Assembly (NCBI GenBank): GCA_937973585.1
Contig: CALJKN010000176.1
Location: 1 to 15,589 of the forward strand
From: an uncultured Helicobacteraceae bacterium
GTDB lineage: Bacteria > Campylobacterota > Campylobacteria > Campylobacterales > UBA6016
Direction of reading: 5' to 3'
Length of the DNA stretch: 15,589 nucleotides
The notes under the pieces are model-generated. The model saw only the letters and a program-made list of their open reading frames with translations, was not told the DNA's origin and did not search any database. Both the position numbers and the translations under genes were made by a program. Positions 7,652-14,448 of this stretch are shown piece by piece (position 1 is the stretch's first letter; the number at the start of each line of letters is the position of its first letter).

Positions 7652-8701
7652 ATGTCAAGATTAACCGAAAAAGATGCTCTTTCACTGTTGCAAAACGCCG
7701 ATCTAAGAGAACTGGGCACCCTCGCCTACGCCCAAAAAAAAAGGCTTCATCCAAAAAATATTACTACTTTCGTAGTCGATAGAAATATAAATTATACTAA
7801 TATCTGCGTCGCCGGTTGTAAATTTTGCGCTTTTAAGCGTGGAGTAAACGACGAAGACGGCTACCTTTTGGACTTTGGCACAATAGGGACAAAAATTGAA
7901 GAACTACTGGATATAGGCGGCACCCAGATACTTTTTCAAGGGGGAGTCCACCCAAAACTCACCATAGAGTATTACGAAGAGCTCGTCGGATATATCCATA
8001 CCAAATATCCACAAATAACTATTCACGGCTTTTCAGCCGCCGAGATAGCCCACATCGCAAAGCTATCTGAAATAACAATTAAAGAGACACTTATCAGGCT
8101 AAAACAAAAAGGGCTCTCCTCGATCCCCGGAGCAGGAGCGGAAATACTATCTGACCGTGTACGCAATATCATATCTCCGAGCAAGCAAAACACAGCCGGA
8201 TGGCTAGAGGTTCACGAGAGCGCCCATAATGAAGGGATCAAATCCACGGCAACAATGATGTTTGGATCGGTAGAGAGCGACGAAGAGATAATAGAGCATC
8301 TGGAGCATATCCGGATGCTACAGGATAAAACCGGAGGGTTTCGGGCTTTTATCGCATGGTCGTTTCAGCCGGATAATACCCCGCTAAAAAAAGAGATTCC
8401 TACCGTACAAAAAGCCTCCCCAAACAGATATTTACGAATTTTGGCGCTCTCCAGACTATATCTGGATAATGTCAAAAACATCCAAAGCTCATGGGTTACG
8501 CAAGGCTCACATATAGGCCAGACCGCTTTGTTTTTCGGGGCAAACGATATGGGTAGCACAATGATGGAAGAAAACGTTGTTGCGGCGGCCGGAGCTGCCA
8601 ATAAAATGGCGGAGGATGAGATAATAAGGCTCATAAAAGATGCGGGAGAGATACCGGCAAAACGGAACACGGCGTATGAGATACTTAAGGTTTATGAATG
8701 A
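7652..8701 (+). CDS. mqnC: Cyclic dehypoxanthine futalosine synthase MqnC
   Basis: This radical-SAM enzyme cyclises dehypoxanthine futalosine in the futalosine route to menaquinone, the respiratory quinone of Campylobacterota. C52, C56 and C59 (CVAGCKFC) form the 4Fe-4S/SAM motif. GGTQILFQGGVHP, TIHGFSAAEI, SSIPGAGAEILSDRVR and KSTATMMFGSVE are strongly characteristic of MqnC; MqnE, its close relative, is less likely. I chose the ATG at 7652 (349 residues) over an in-frame TTG at 7634, because the TTG lies in the promoter, adds SIIAP that no family member needs, and the -10 box sits between the two. An A9 run (7734-7742) is intact in frame. The stop overlaps the next gene's start in an ATGA. 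Confidence 0.95.
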   Translation: MSRLTEKDALSLLQNADLRELGTLAYAQKKRLHPKNITTFVVDRNINYTNICVAGCKFCAFKRGVNDEDGYLLDFGTIGTKIEELLDIGGTQILFQGGVHPKLTIEYYEELVGYIHTKYPQITIHGFSAAEIAHIAKLSEITIKETLIRLKQKGLSSIPGAGAEILSDRVRNIISPSKQNTAGWLEVHESAHNEGIKSTATMMFGSVESDEEIIEHLEHIRMLQDKTGGFRAFIAWSFQPDNTPLKKEIPTVQKASPNRYLRILALSRLYLDNVKNIQSSWVTQGSHIGQTALFFGANDMGSTMMEENVVAAAGAANKMAEDEIIRLIKDAGEIPAKRNTAYEILKVYE

Positions 8702-9993
8702 AGCTCGTAAGCAAACTAATTTTTTTGATTTTTACTCAAGGTTTATTGATGGCTAACACCCTTTTTTACCACGAAATAGGGGGCGTAAAGGTCCCTGTTA
8801 TTTTTGAGGAGGACAAGAGCCTCCCTACAGCTAACCTAAAGCTGATTTTTCTAAATTCCGGATCCATGAAGGATGGTGCGAAGCTTGGGATCTCGAAAAT
8901 GTCGTTTAAGCTCTTAAACGAGGGGACAAAAAAGCTGGGAAGTGTGAAATTTGCCGAAAATCTCGATGAAAAAGCGATAAAACTATCGGCTTACAGCGGA
9001 TTTGAGACTGCCGGCATAGAGTTTTCATCCCTCAAGGAGAACCTAAAAGAGGGGGCGAGACTAACAGGTGAGCTCTTAAAAGATCCAAACCTAACAGACG
9101 AGACACTCCAAAAAATAAAGATTATGACAATATCTTCGATTGCCAAAAAAGAGGATGACTTTGACCATGTGGCCGATTCTGCATTAAAAGAGCATATCTT
9201 TAAAAAAACACCGCTAGAGTTTGATGGAACCGGAACAAAAAAAACGGTTGAAAACATAAAACTATCCGATATAGCCGAATTTTTGAAATCCCATATAACC
9301 CTCTCAAATACCGTGGCGGTAATAGGCGGCGACATGACAAAAGAGGAGGCGATTGCCGCTTTAGAGGCGGCTGTTAAACCGCTAAAAGGTGGGCACCAAC
9401 CATCCGTAACGCCTTTTTTTGATGCAGAAAAAACACCAAAAGAGATAAGGGTAAAAAAAGAGACAAAACAGGCATATATATATTTTGGCGCACCTTTTTA
9501 TCTAAAAGCCGACGACAAGGACTCCCATAAAGCCAAACTTGCCAGCTTTATACTGGGTTCAAGCGGGTTCGGGAGTCGGCTTATGGAAATTATCAGAGTT
9601 AAAAACGGCCTTGCCTACTCTGCATACGCAAGACATAATACGGCAAAGAGCAATTCGTATTTTAGCGGTCACCTCCAGACAAAGATAGAGAACGAAGAGA
9701 AGGCAAAAGAGCTTGTCAAAAAAACGGTTGACGAATTTATCAAAGACGGAGCAACTCAAAAAGAGCTTGACGGAGCTAAAAATTTTATACTCGGAAGCGA
9801 ACCGCTCAGAAACGAAACCTTATCCCAAAGGCTCTCAAGGAGCTTCAACGAATTTTATATCGGAAAGCCGCTAGGTTTTCATAAAGAGGAGTTGCAACTG
9901 ATAAAAGAGACGACACTGGAGGAGCTAAATGCCTTTATAAAGTCTCATCCGGAAATCGCCCTCCTCTCGTTTGCCGTAGTCTCCTCTAAATAA
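8698..9993 (+). CDS. M16-family peptidase homologue lacking the zinc motif
   Basis: The 431-residue protein begins with a likely signal peptide (MKLVSKLIFLIFTQGLLMA) and has the two-part M16B fold. The second half carries FGSRLMEIIRVKNGLAYSAY (291-310), the conserved motif with the R/Y pair that contacts substrate. The inverted zinc motif HxxEH expected in the first half (as in GLAHFLEHMLFKGT) aligns with GISKMSFKLLNEGT (64-77), where K67, F70 and K71 replace His, Glu and His, so it should not bind zinc or cut peptides. In many bacteria M16B proteins act as pairs of one active and one inactive subunit; no active partner is in this window. Similar proteins are annotated as zinc proteases in Campylobacter. 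It starts by ATGA overlap with mqnC and ends 3 bp before recG, so it is co-transcribed. Confidence 0.9.
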   Translation: MKLVSKLIFLIFTQGLLMANTLFYHEIGGVKVPVIFEEDKSLPTANLKLIFLNSGSMKDGAKLGISKMSFKLLNEGTKKLGSVKFAENLDEKAIKLSAYSGFETAGIEFSSLKENLKEGARLTGELLKDPNLTDETLQKIKIMTISSIAKKEDDFDHVADSALKEHIFKKTPLEFDGTGTKKTVENIKLSDIAEFLKSHITLSNTVAVIGGDMTKEEAIAALEAAVKPLKGGHQPSVTPFFDAEKTPKEIRVKKETKQAYIYFGAPFYLKADDKDSHKAKLASFILGSSGFGSRLMEIIRVKNGLAYSAYARHNTAKSNSYFSGHLQTKIENEEKAKELVKKTVDEFIKDGATQKELDGAKNFILGSEPLRNETLSQRLSRSFNEFYIGKPLGFHKEELQLIKETTLEELNAFIKSHPEIALLSFAVVSSK

Positions 9994-9996
9994 ATT

Positions 9997-11814
9997 ATGT
10001 TTTTTGAAAAAGTAGATCAAGAAAAAGCAAAAAAACTGGGGCTATCCGAAATACTGGACTTAGCCCTTTTCATCCCTACCGGATACGAGGATACGAGGCT
10101 ATCAAACTCTATTGTGCCAAATACCACCCTCACCCTCAGATGCGAAAATATCGGAAAAAAAATCACACCGAAAACGGCAATATATACCTTTAGGCTACTA
10201 GACTTTAAGGATAAATACATAAATGCCGTCTACTTCTCCCCGAAAAGGTATCAACAAAATCTGTTTACCACGGGAGAGAGCGTCTGTCTACACGGCAAAA
10301 GCGGCCACAACAGTGAGATATTTTTGTCACACCCCAAAAAAGTCTCCGAATACGGAAAAATCACACCGATTTACGTCAAAGGGATGCAAAATAAAACTGC
10401 GATAGCCTTCGTAAAAAAATACCTAACTCTGCAAAACCTAAAAGACGAGGGGCTTGACGATGATACGGCAAACGAAATACTAAAAATTCATTTTGATCCG
10501 CTATCGTTTGACACAAAAGAGCCGCCAAAAAATATCGAAGAGGCTCTCAAAACTGTCGAGATATACAGATACCTAAAAGGGCTGTCGCTAAAAAAAACGG
10601 ATTTTCCGGCAAAACCTTTGCATACCGCCCAAACCGATAGTTTTTTAAATGCCCTGCCGTACAAAATCACCGATGACCAAAAAAATGCCGTTGAGGCTAT
10701 CAAAAATGACCTATCGCAAAACAGACAGACAAGAAGGGTGATCGTAGGGGACGTAGGGTGCGGCAAAACTACAGTCATACTAGCCCTTGCCGCTATGGTC
10801 GGAAAAAACAAAACAGCCCTTTTGGCTCCAACCTCTATTCTGGCGAGACAGATATACGAAGAGGCAACCAAATACCTCCCGCTAAAAACCGTACTCGTAA
10901 CACAAAGCTCAAATGCAAAAGACGATGAGATACAAAATGCCGATTTTCTAATCGGGACACACGCCCTACTCTACAAAAAACTCCCTGCTTGCGCCGCCGT
11001 AGCGGTAGACGAGCAGCACAGGTTCGGGACAAACCAACGAAGGCTCATAGCCGCTCTAGTCTCGGACGGCAAAGATAGACCTCATTATTTTCAGTTTTCA
11101 GCCACTCCGATACCTAGGACGCAAGCACTCATAGAGGCATCTTTGGCCGAACTAACCCTCATAAAACAGATGCCGATACAAAAAGAGATAACGACAAATA
11201 TTGTCTCAAAAGATGGATTTTCGGCTCTATACTCCCACATAAAAGAGGAGGTTGAAAAAGGGAATCAGGCGGCAATAATCTACCCACTCGTCGAAAAAAG
11301 CGACAACCACGATTATTTGTCGATAGAGGAGGCTGAGGGGTTTTGGACAAAAAGGTTTCAAAACGTATACGTCACACACGGCAAAGATTCCGAAAAAGAG
11401 GCTGTTTTTGAGGCTTTTAGAAAAGACGGAACGGTTATCGTATCTACAACCGTAATGGAGGTCGGCATCAGCCTCCCCAGACTCTCCGTCATAGTGATTG
11501 TCGGAGCCGAGAGACTGGGGCTTGCAACGCTCCACCAACTAAGGGGGAGGGTTGCCAGAAACTCCAACAAAGGGTGGTGCTACCTATACACAAACAATCC
11601 TCAGAACGAAAGGCTCAAAAAATTTGCCGTAACAAAAAGCGGGTTTGAGATAGCGGAACTGGATTTAGAATTTAGAGATTCAGGTGATTTGCTAGTCGGC
11701 AAAGAGCAAAGCGGAAAGATGTTTAGGTGGTTTGATTTTAAAAACGGCTACGATGCGGCTAAAAAAGCAAAATGGATGTTGGAGCAGTTTTTAAAGGGGA
11801 TGTCTGTAAAATAA
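9997..11814 (+). CDS. recG: ATP-dependent DNA helicase RecG
   Basis: RecG remodels stalled replication forks and Holliday junctions. The 605-residue protein is shorter than the E. coli one (about 690) but normal for Campylobacter. The N-terminal wedge/OB region (about 40-125) is compact. Superfamily 2 motifs are complete: Walker A GDVGCGKT (251-258), the Walker B box DEQH (338-341, RecG-type DEQHRFG), SATPIPRT (368-375), STTVMEVGI (483-491) and QLRGRVAR (514-521) with the arginine finger. The C-terminal region with FEIAELDLEFRDSGDLLVGKEQSG is the RecG/TRG hallmark. The ATG is three bases after the M16 stop and has no visible ribosome site, so reinitiation from the upstream gene is likely. Confidence 0.97.
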   Translation: MFFEKVDQEKAKKLGLSEILDLALFIPTGYEDTRLSNSIVPNTTLTLRCENIGKKITPKTAIYTFRLLDFKDKYINAVYFSPKRYQQNLFTTGESVCLHGKSGHNSEIFLSHPKKVSEYGKITPIYVKGMQNKTAIAFVKKYLTLQNLKDEGLDDDTANEILKIHFDPLSFDTKEPPKNIEEALKTVEIYRYLKGLSLKKTDFPAKPLHTAQTDSFLNALPYKITDDQKNAVEAIKNDLSQNRQTRRVIVGDVGCGKTTVILALAAMVGKNKTALLAPTSILARQIYEEATKYLPLKTVLVTQSSNAKDDEIQNADFLIGTHALLYKKLPACAAVAVDEQHRFGTNQRRLIAALVSDGKDRPHYFQFSATPIPRTQALIEASLAELTLIKQMPIQKEITTNIVSKDGFSALYSHIKEEVEKGNQAAIIYPLVEKSDNHDYLSIEEAEGFWTKRFQNVYVTHGKDSEKEAVFEAFRKDGTVIVSTTVMEVGISLPRLSVIVIVGAERLGLATLHQLRGRVARNSNKGWCYLYTNNPQNERLKKFAVTKSGFEIAELDLEFRDSGDLLVGKEQSGKMFRWFDFKNGYDAAKKAKWMLEQFLKGMSVK

Positions 11815-11818
11815 AAGT

Positions 11819-14176
11819 ATGTTTAAAAAGAGTTTAGCGTTAACACTATCGGCCGTTATGTCGTATGCCCTAAGTATCGAGGTTAAAGTCGCAAAAAGCG
11901 GCGGAGAGAAATACTCCGTTATGAATATCCAAAGCTCAGAGAGTTTTTCATGCTACAAAAACGAGGCTGACGGTATACCAAAATACTCTTTTATATGCGA
12001 GTTTCAAAACCCTCCCAAAACCCCTTTTAAAGGGTTTGAGAGCGAGTTTTTTAAGGTTAGTCCGTTTAAGGCGGATAATAAAATAGACATTGTAGCAAAG
12101 ACAAAAGCGGATATTTTTGCCCAAAATTTTGACCCGAAATCGCAAAAACAAAAAAAAGTAGGCTATGCCAAAAGGGCAAAAAAATATGTAGTCGTAGCCT
12201 CCGAGGGTGAACTAAAGTTTATATCCCCGCAAAAAGCCCCTCCGATAAATTTTCCGGTATCCCTAAAAACCGACCCTTATGTACACGTAAAAACACTTGA
12301 CGTAGACGGTCTGCCGATAAATGACTCCGACTCTTTACAAGACATAGCCGAATACAACTCCGTCAAAAAAACGTTCGACAAAGGGGAGTATAAAGCGGCT
12401 ATAAAAGAGGCGGAGAGGGCACAAAAAAACTTCCCTGCATCTATATTTTTATCCGAATACGAGCTAATCAAAATAAAATCTCTCGTGGAACTGGGCGGCG
12501 CACAAAACAATGTAGCGGCCATAGAGGCGGCAAAAGCGTGGCTAAAAGCATTTCCGTCAGACGAAAAAGCTCCTGAGGCGATGCTGGCTCTCGTAAACGC
12601 ATTTACAAAAAATCAAGACTTCAAAAATGCCGATTATTATTTTGAAAGACTACTAAGCGACTACTCGTTTACAGAGGCTTCCAAAAGAGCTATGATAGAC
12701 TATGCCGATGTCATACGGGGTGCAAAGCCTAAAAAAGCTATAGAGCTTTACAAAAGAGCGCTATACGAGACCAAAGATCTGGAGATTGCATCACTGGCGG
12801 CATTCAAGGCGGCAGACACGTATTTGTCTTTGGGGGATATCGAAAAGGCAAAAGATTACTACAGCAAAATCCTAAAAGGAAATATGGGATTTATCACAAA
12901 CGATTTGCAAAAGGCGTATTCGTTCGCAAACAAATTGGCCGGTGCCAACATATATACTCAGGCTCTTGAGGTAGGCGAGGCTCTTATGTCCAAAATGCCG
13001 AAAAGAAATGAAAATTACGAGCAACTCATTATGCAGCTAGGCGATTGGGCAGCTATGGCAGGTGAAGAGCAAAAAGCCAGAGAGTATTATGAAAGATACC
13101 TATCGGAGTTTAAAGACGGACGGTTCGTTCAGGTCGTAATCCCAAAACTTGACAAACTAAACTTTGGAAAAGACGGGAACGTAAGCGATACGAAACTAGC
13201 TGAATATGTCAAAAAATATCCAAACGAAGCATTGGGTCAAAAAGCGCTACTAAAACAGCTCCAAAACCTTGCCAATGCAAAAAAACACGGAGAGGTTTTA
13301 GCATTTGAACCAAAAACAGCTTCACTACCAAAAGATATGGCAACAGAGGCCAAAAATATCATTATAAAATCTGAAAAAGAACTCTTCTCCGCAAAACTAC
13401 AATCCGGCAAATGTGACGATGCGTTAACGCTTCTGGCAAAAAACAGAATATCCGCACTCCCTGCGGAAGAGCCGAAGTTATTTGACTGCTATTTTGCAAA
13501 AGCCGACTACCAAAAAGCGTTTAATCTGGCACAAAAAAATATAGCCCAAAGAGAGCTTGCGGCAAAACTTCCGTGGCTTTATATGTATGAAAAATCGGCG
13601 TTGCGCTCCGGCAAAACAAAAGAGGCTTACGGAGCGGCAAAAGACGTATTGTCGATGGCAAAAATATACAATAAACCTCAGTTTTTGGATACAGCTTTTG
13701 ATGCGGCAACATTGGCGGCTATGTACAAAGATGCAAATCTACTAACCGAATCGGTTAATATCATAGAGACAAAATATCCAAAAGACGTAAGGGCGATTGA
13801 GAGCTATAAAGCAGCGGTCAAATACGGACAATCTAAAAACGATATTTTGATGAGCGGAAAGTATGCCCAAAAGCTATATGAACTCCAAAATACGTTAAAG
13901 GTTCATGTAGAGACCCCGTGGGTTGAGTTTGCATATGCCGAGAGCCTATCAAAACGTGGAGAGTACAAAAAAGCAGCTACGGTACTAGAGGGGACACTAA
14001 CGGCAAAACGGATATCCGAATCCGATAAAGCCAGAGCCATGTTTGAGGCCGCTTCATACTATACACAGGCAAAAGAAGGGGTAAAAGCCAAAACCCTACT
14101 GCAAAACTGCGTAAAACTAAACGATACATCCGCATGGAAAGGGCTATGCAAAGAGTCCTTGGATTTGGGTAAATAA
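11819..14176 (+). CDS. pflA: Periplasmic TPR protein, probable flagellar-disk component PflA
   Basis: The 785-residue protein has a signal peptide (1-18, cleavage near SYA), a β-rich N-terminal domain to about 160 with two cysteines (C45, C60), and then helical repeats of tetratricopeptide type from about 177 to the end, for example EYNSVKKTFDKGEYKAAIKE, LVNAFTKNQDFKNADYYFER and AADTYLSLGDIEKAKDYYSK. Length, the secretion signal, and a β-sandwich followed by a TPR superhelix all match PflA of C. jejuni (about 788 residues), which builds the periplasmic scaffold that seats stator units around the motor. I identify it by architecture and remembered sequence pattern, so the gene name is probable rather than certain; any large periplasmic TPR adaptor would look similar. 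C. jejuni pflA is near nuo genes, not recG. The start, four bases after the recG stop, has no strong ribosome site. A second cysteine pair (C764, C777) is at the C-terminus. Confidence 0.7.
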   Translation: MFKKSLALTLSAVMSYALSIEVKVAKSGGEKYSVMNIQSSESFSCYKNEADGIPKYSFICEFQNPPKTPFKGFESEFFKVSPFKADNKIDIVAKTKADIFAQNFDPKSQKQKKVGYAKRAKKYVVVASEGELKFISPQKAPPINFPVSLKTDPYVHVKTLDVDGLPINDSDSLQDIAEYNSVKKTFDKGEYKAAIKEAERAQKNFPASIFLSEYELIKIKSLVELGGAQNNVAAIEAAKAWLKAFPSDEKAPEAMLALVNAFTKNQDFKNADYYFERLLSDYSFTEASKRAMIDYADVIRGAKPKKAIELYKRALYETKDLEIASLAAFKAADTYLSLGDIEKAKDYYSKILKGNMGFITNDLQKAYSFANKLAGANIYTQALEVGEALMSKMPKRNENYEQLIMQLGDWAAMAGEEQKAREYYERYLSEFKDGRFVQVVIPKLDKLNFGKDGNVSDTKLAEYVKKYPNEALGQKALLKQLQNLANAKKHGEVLAFEPKTASLPKDMATEAKNIIIKSEKELFSAKLQSGKCDDALTLLAKNRISALPAEEPKLFDCYFAKADYQKAFNLAQKNIAQRELAAKLPWLYMYEKSALRSGKTKEAYGAAKDVLSMAKIYNKPQFLDTAFDAATLAAMYKDANLLTESVNIIETKYPKDVRAIESYKAAVKYGQSKNDILMSGKYAQKLYELQNTLKVHVETPWVEFAYAESLSKRGEYKKAATVLEGTLTAKRISESDKARAMFEAASYYTQAKEGVKAKTLLQNCVKLNDTSAWKGLCKESLDLGK

Positions 14177-14191
14177 AAACCCAATTTCCAA
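14159..14191 (+). terminator. Hairpin overlapping the end of the TPR gene
   Basis: TTGGA (14159-14163) and TTGGGT (14165-14170) pair with ACCCAA (14179-14184) and TCCAA (14187-14191), giving 11 pairs, a small internal loop and an 8-base A-rich loop. The TAA stop (14174-14176) sits in the loop. T-rich sequence (TCTTTTATC) follows at once. It fits an intrinsic terminator for the mqnC-pflA run, although the T tract is short. Confidence 0.6.
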
Positions 14192-14275
14192 TCTTTTATC
14201 AAAAATAACAAATAAGCTTGAAGTCTTGGTTTGCGGGATTTATTTGATTTTTGTGGATTGGTTTAGATTGATAGG
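14192..14275. other. Spacer between terminator and attachment site
   Basis: These 84 AT-rich bases hold no credible gene, tRNA or further strong hairpin. They are probably the original chromosome just beyond the 3' end of the target tRNA. Confidence 0.4.
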
Positions 14276-14303
14276 TGGTAGCAAGAGAGGGACTCGAACC
14301 CTA
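14276..14303 (-). tRNA. tRNA 3'-end remnant marking an integration junction
   Basis: On the minus strand this reads AGGG, then the T-loop TTCGAGT, CCCTC, the acceptor strand TCTTGCT, A73 and CCA. This is the T-arm and 3' acceptor strand of a tRNA. The pairs 50-64 to 53-61 are intact, while 49-65 is T against C, showing that tRNA identity stops there. No D-arm, anticodon arm or matching 5' acceptor (AGCAAGA) follows at the right distance. A tRNA 3' fragment beside a tyrosine integrase is the usual result of integration into a tRNA gene. I cannot name the tRNA. Confidence 0.8.
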
Positions 14304-14338
14304 ATAATGCACTTTTTCTATATACCTTAAATTTTACG

Positions 14339-14384
14339 ATATGCTCCAATATGCTATGAAATAAGGCTTTGCTAGGATTTGCTA
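14339..14384. repeat. Helically phased TGCT repeats in the attachment region
   Basis: ATATGCT occurs at 14339-14345 and 14349-14355, and TTTGCTA at 14368-14374 and 14378-14384. Each pair has a 10-bp period, one helical turn, with an 18-bp step between pairs. This looks like binding sites for integrase arm domains or an excisionase. Function is inferred from layout only. Confidence 0.5.
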
Positions 14385-14394
14385 TTTTTACTAT

Positions 14395-14422
14395 ATGTTG
14401 TTAAAATTCCTATAAACAACAT
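14395..14422. repeat. 8-bp inverted repeat upstream of the integrase gene
   Basis: ATGTTGTT (14395-14402) and AACAACAT (14415-14422) are perfect inverted copies around a 12-base spacer. The right arm overlaps TATAAA (14411-14416), a candidate -10 box, so the palindrome could be an operator. Confidence 0.5.
14411..14416 (+). promoter_or_regulatory. Candidate -10 box of the integrase gene
   Basis: TATAAA lies 32 bases before the TTG start. Transcription would begin near 14423, placing the tandem TAGGGTAGAAA repeats in the leader. No clear -35 is seen. Confidence 0.35.
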
Positions 14423-14424
14423 TT

Positions 14425-14446
14425 TAGGGTAGAAATAGGGTAGAAA
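14425..14446. repeat. Tandem 11-bp repeat at the integrase start
   Basis: Two exact, directly adjoining copies of TAGGGTAGAAA lie at 14425-14435 and 14436-14446. AGGG of the second copy is eight bases before the TTG start and could serve as ribosome site. The tandem arrangement could also be integrase arm-type sites allowing autoregulation. Confidence 0.6.
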
Positions 14447-14448
14447 AA

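Noticed and set aside
8698..9993. Active zinc protease
   Set aside because: The HxxEH motif is replaced at all three key positions and I see no other copy in the protein.
14276..14373. A complete tRNA folded from the CCA at 14276 to AGCAAAG near 14373 on the minus strand
   Set aside because: The possible 5' acceptor pairs at only about five or six of seven positions with the 3' strand and there is no D-arm or anticodon arm between them. A 3' remnant is the better reading.
14276..14446. CRISPR array from the short repeats before the integrase
   Set aside because: Units of 7-11 bp at 10-11 bp periods without unique spacers are not CRISPR repeats.
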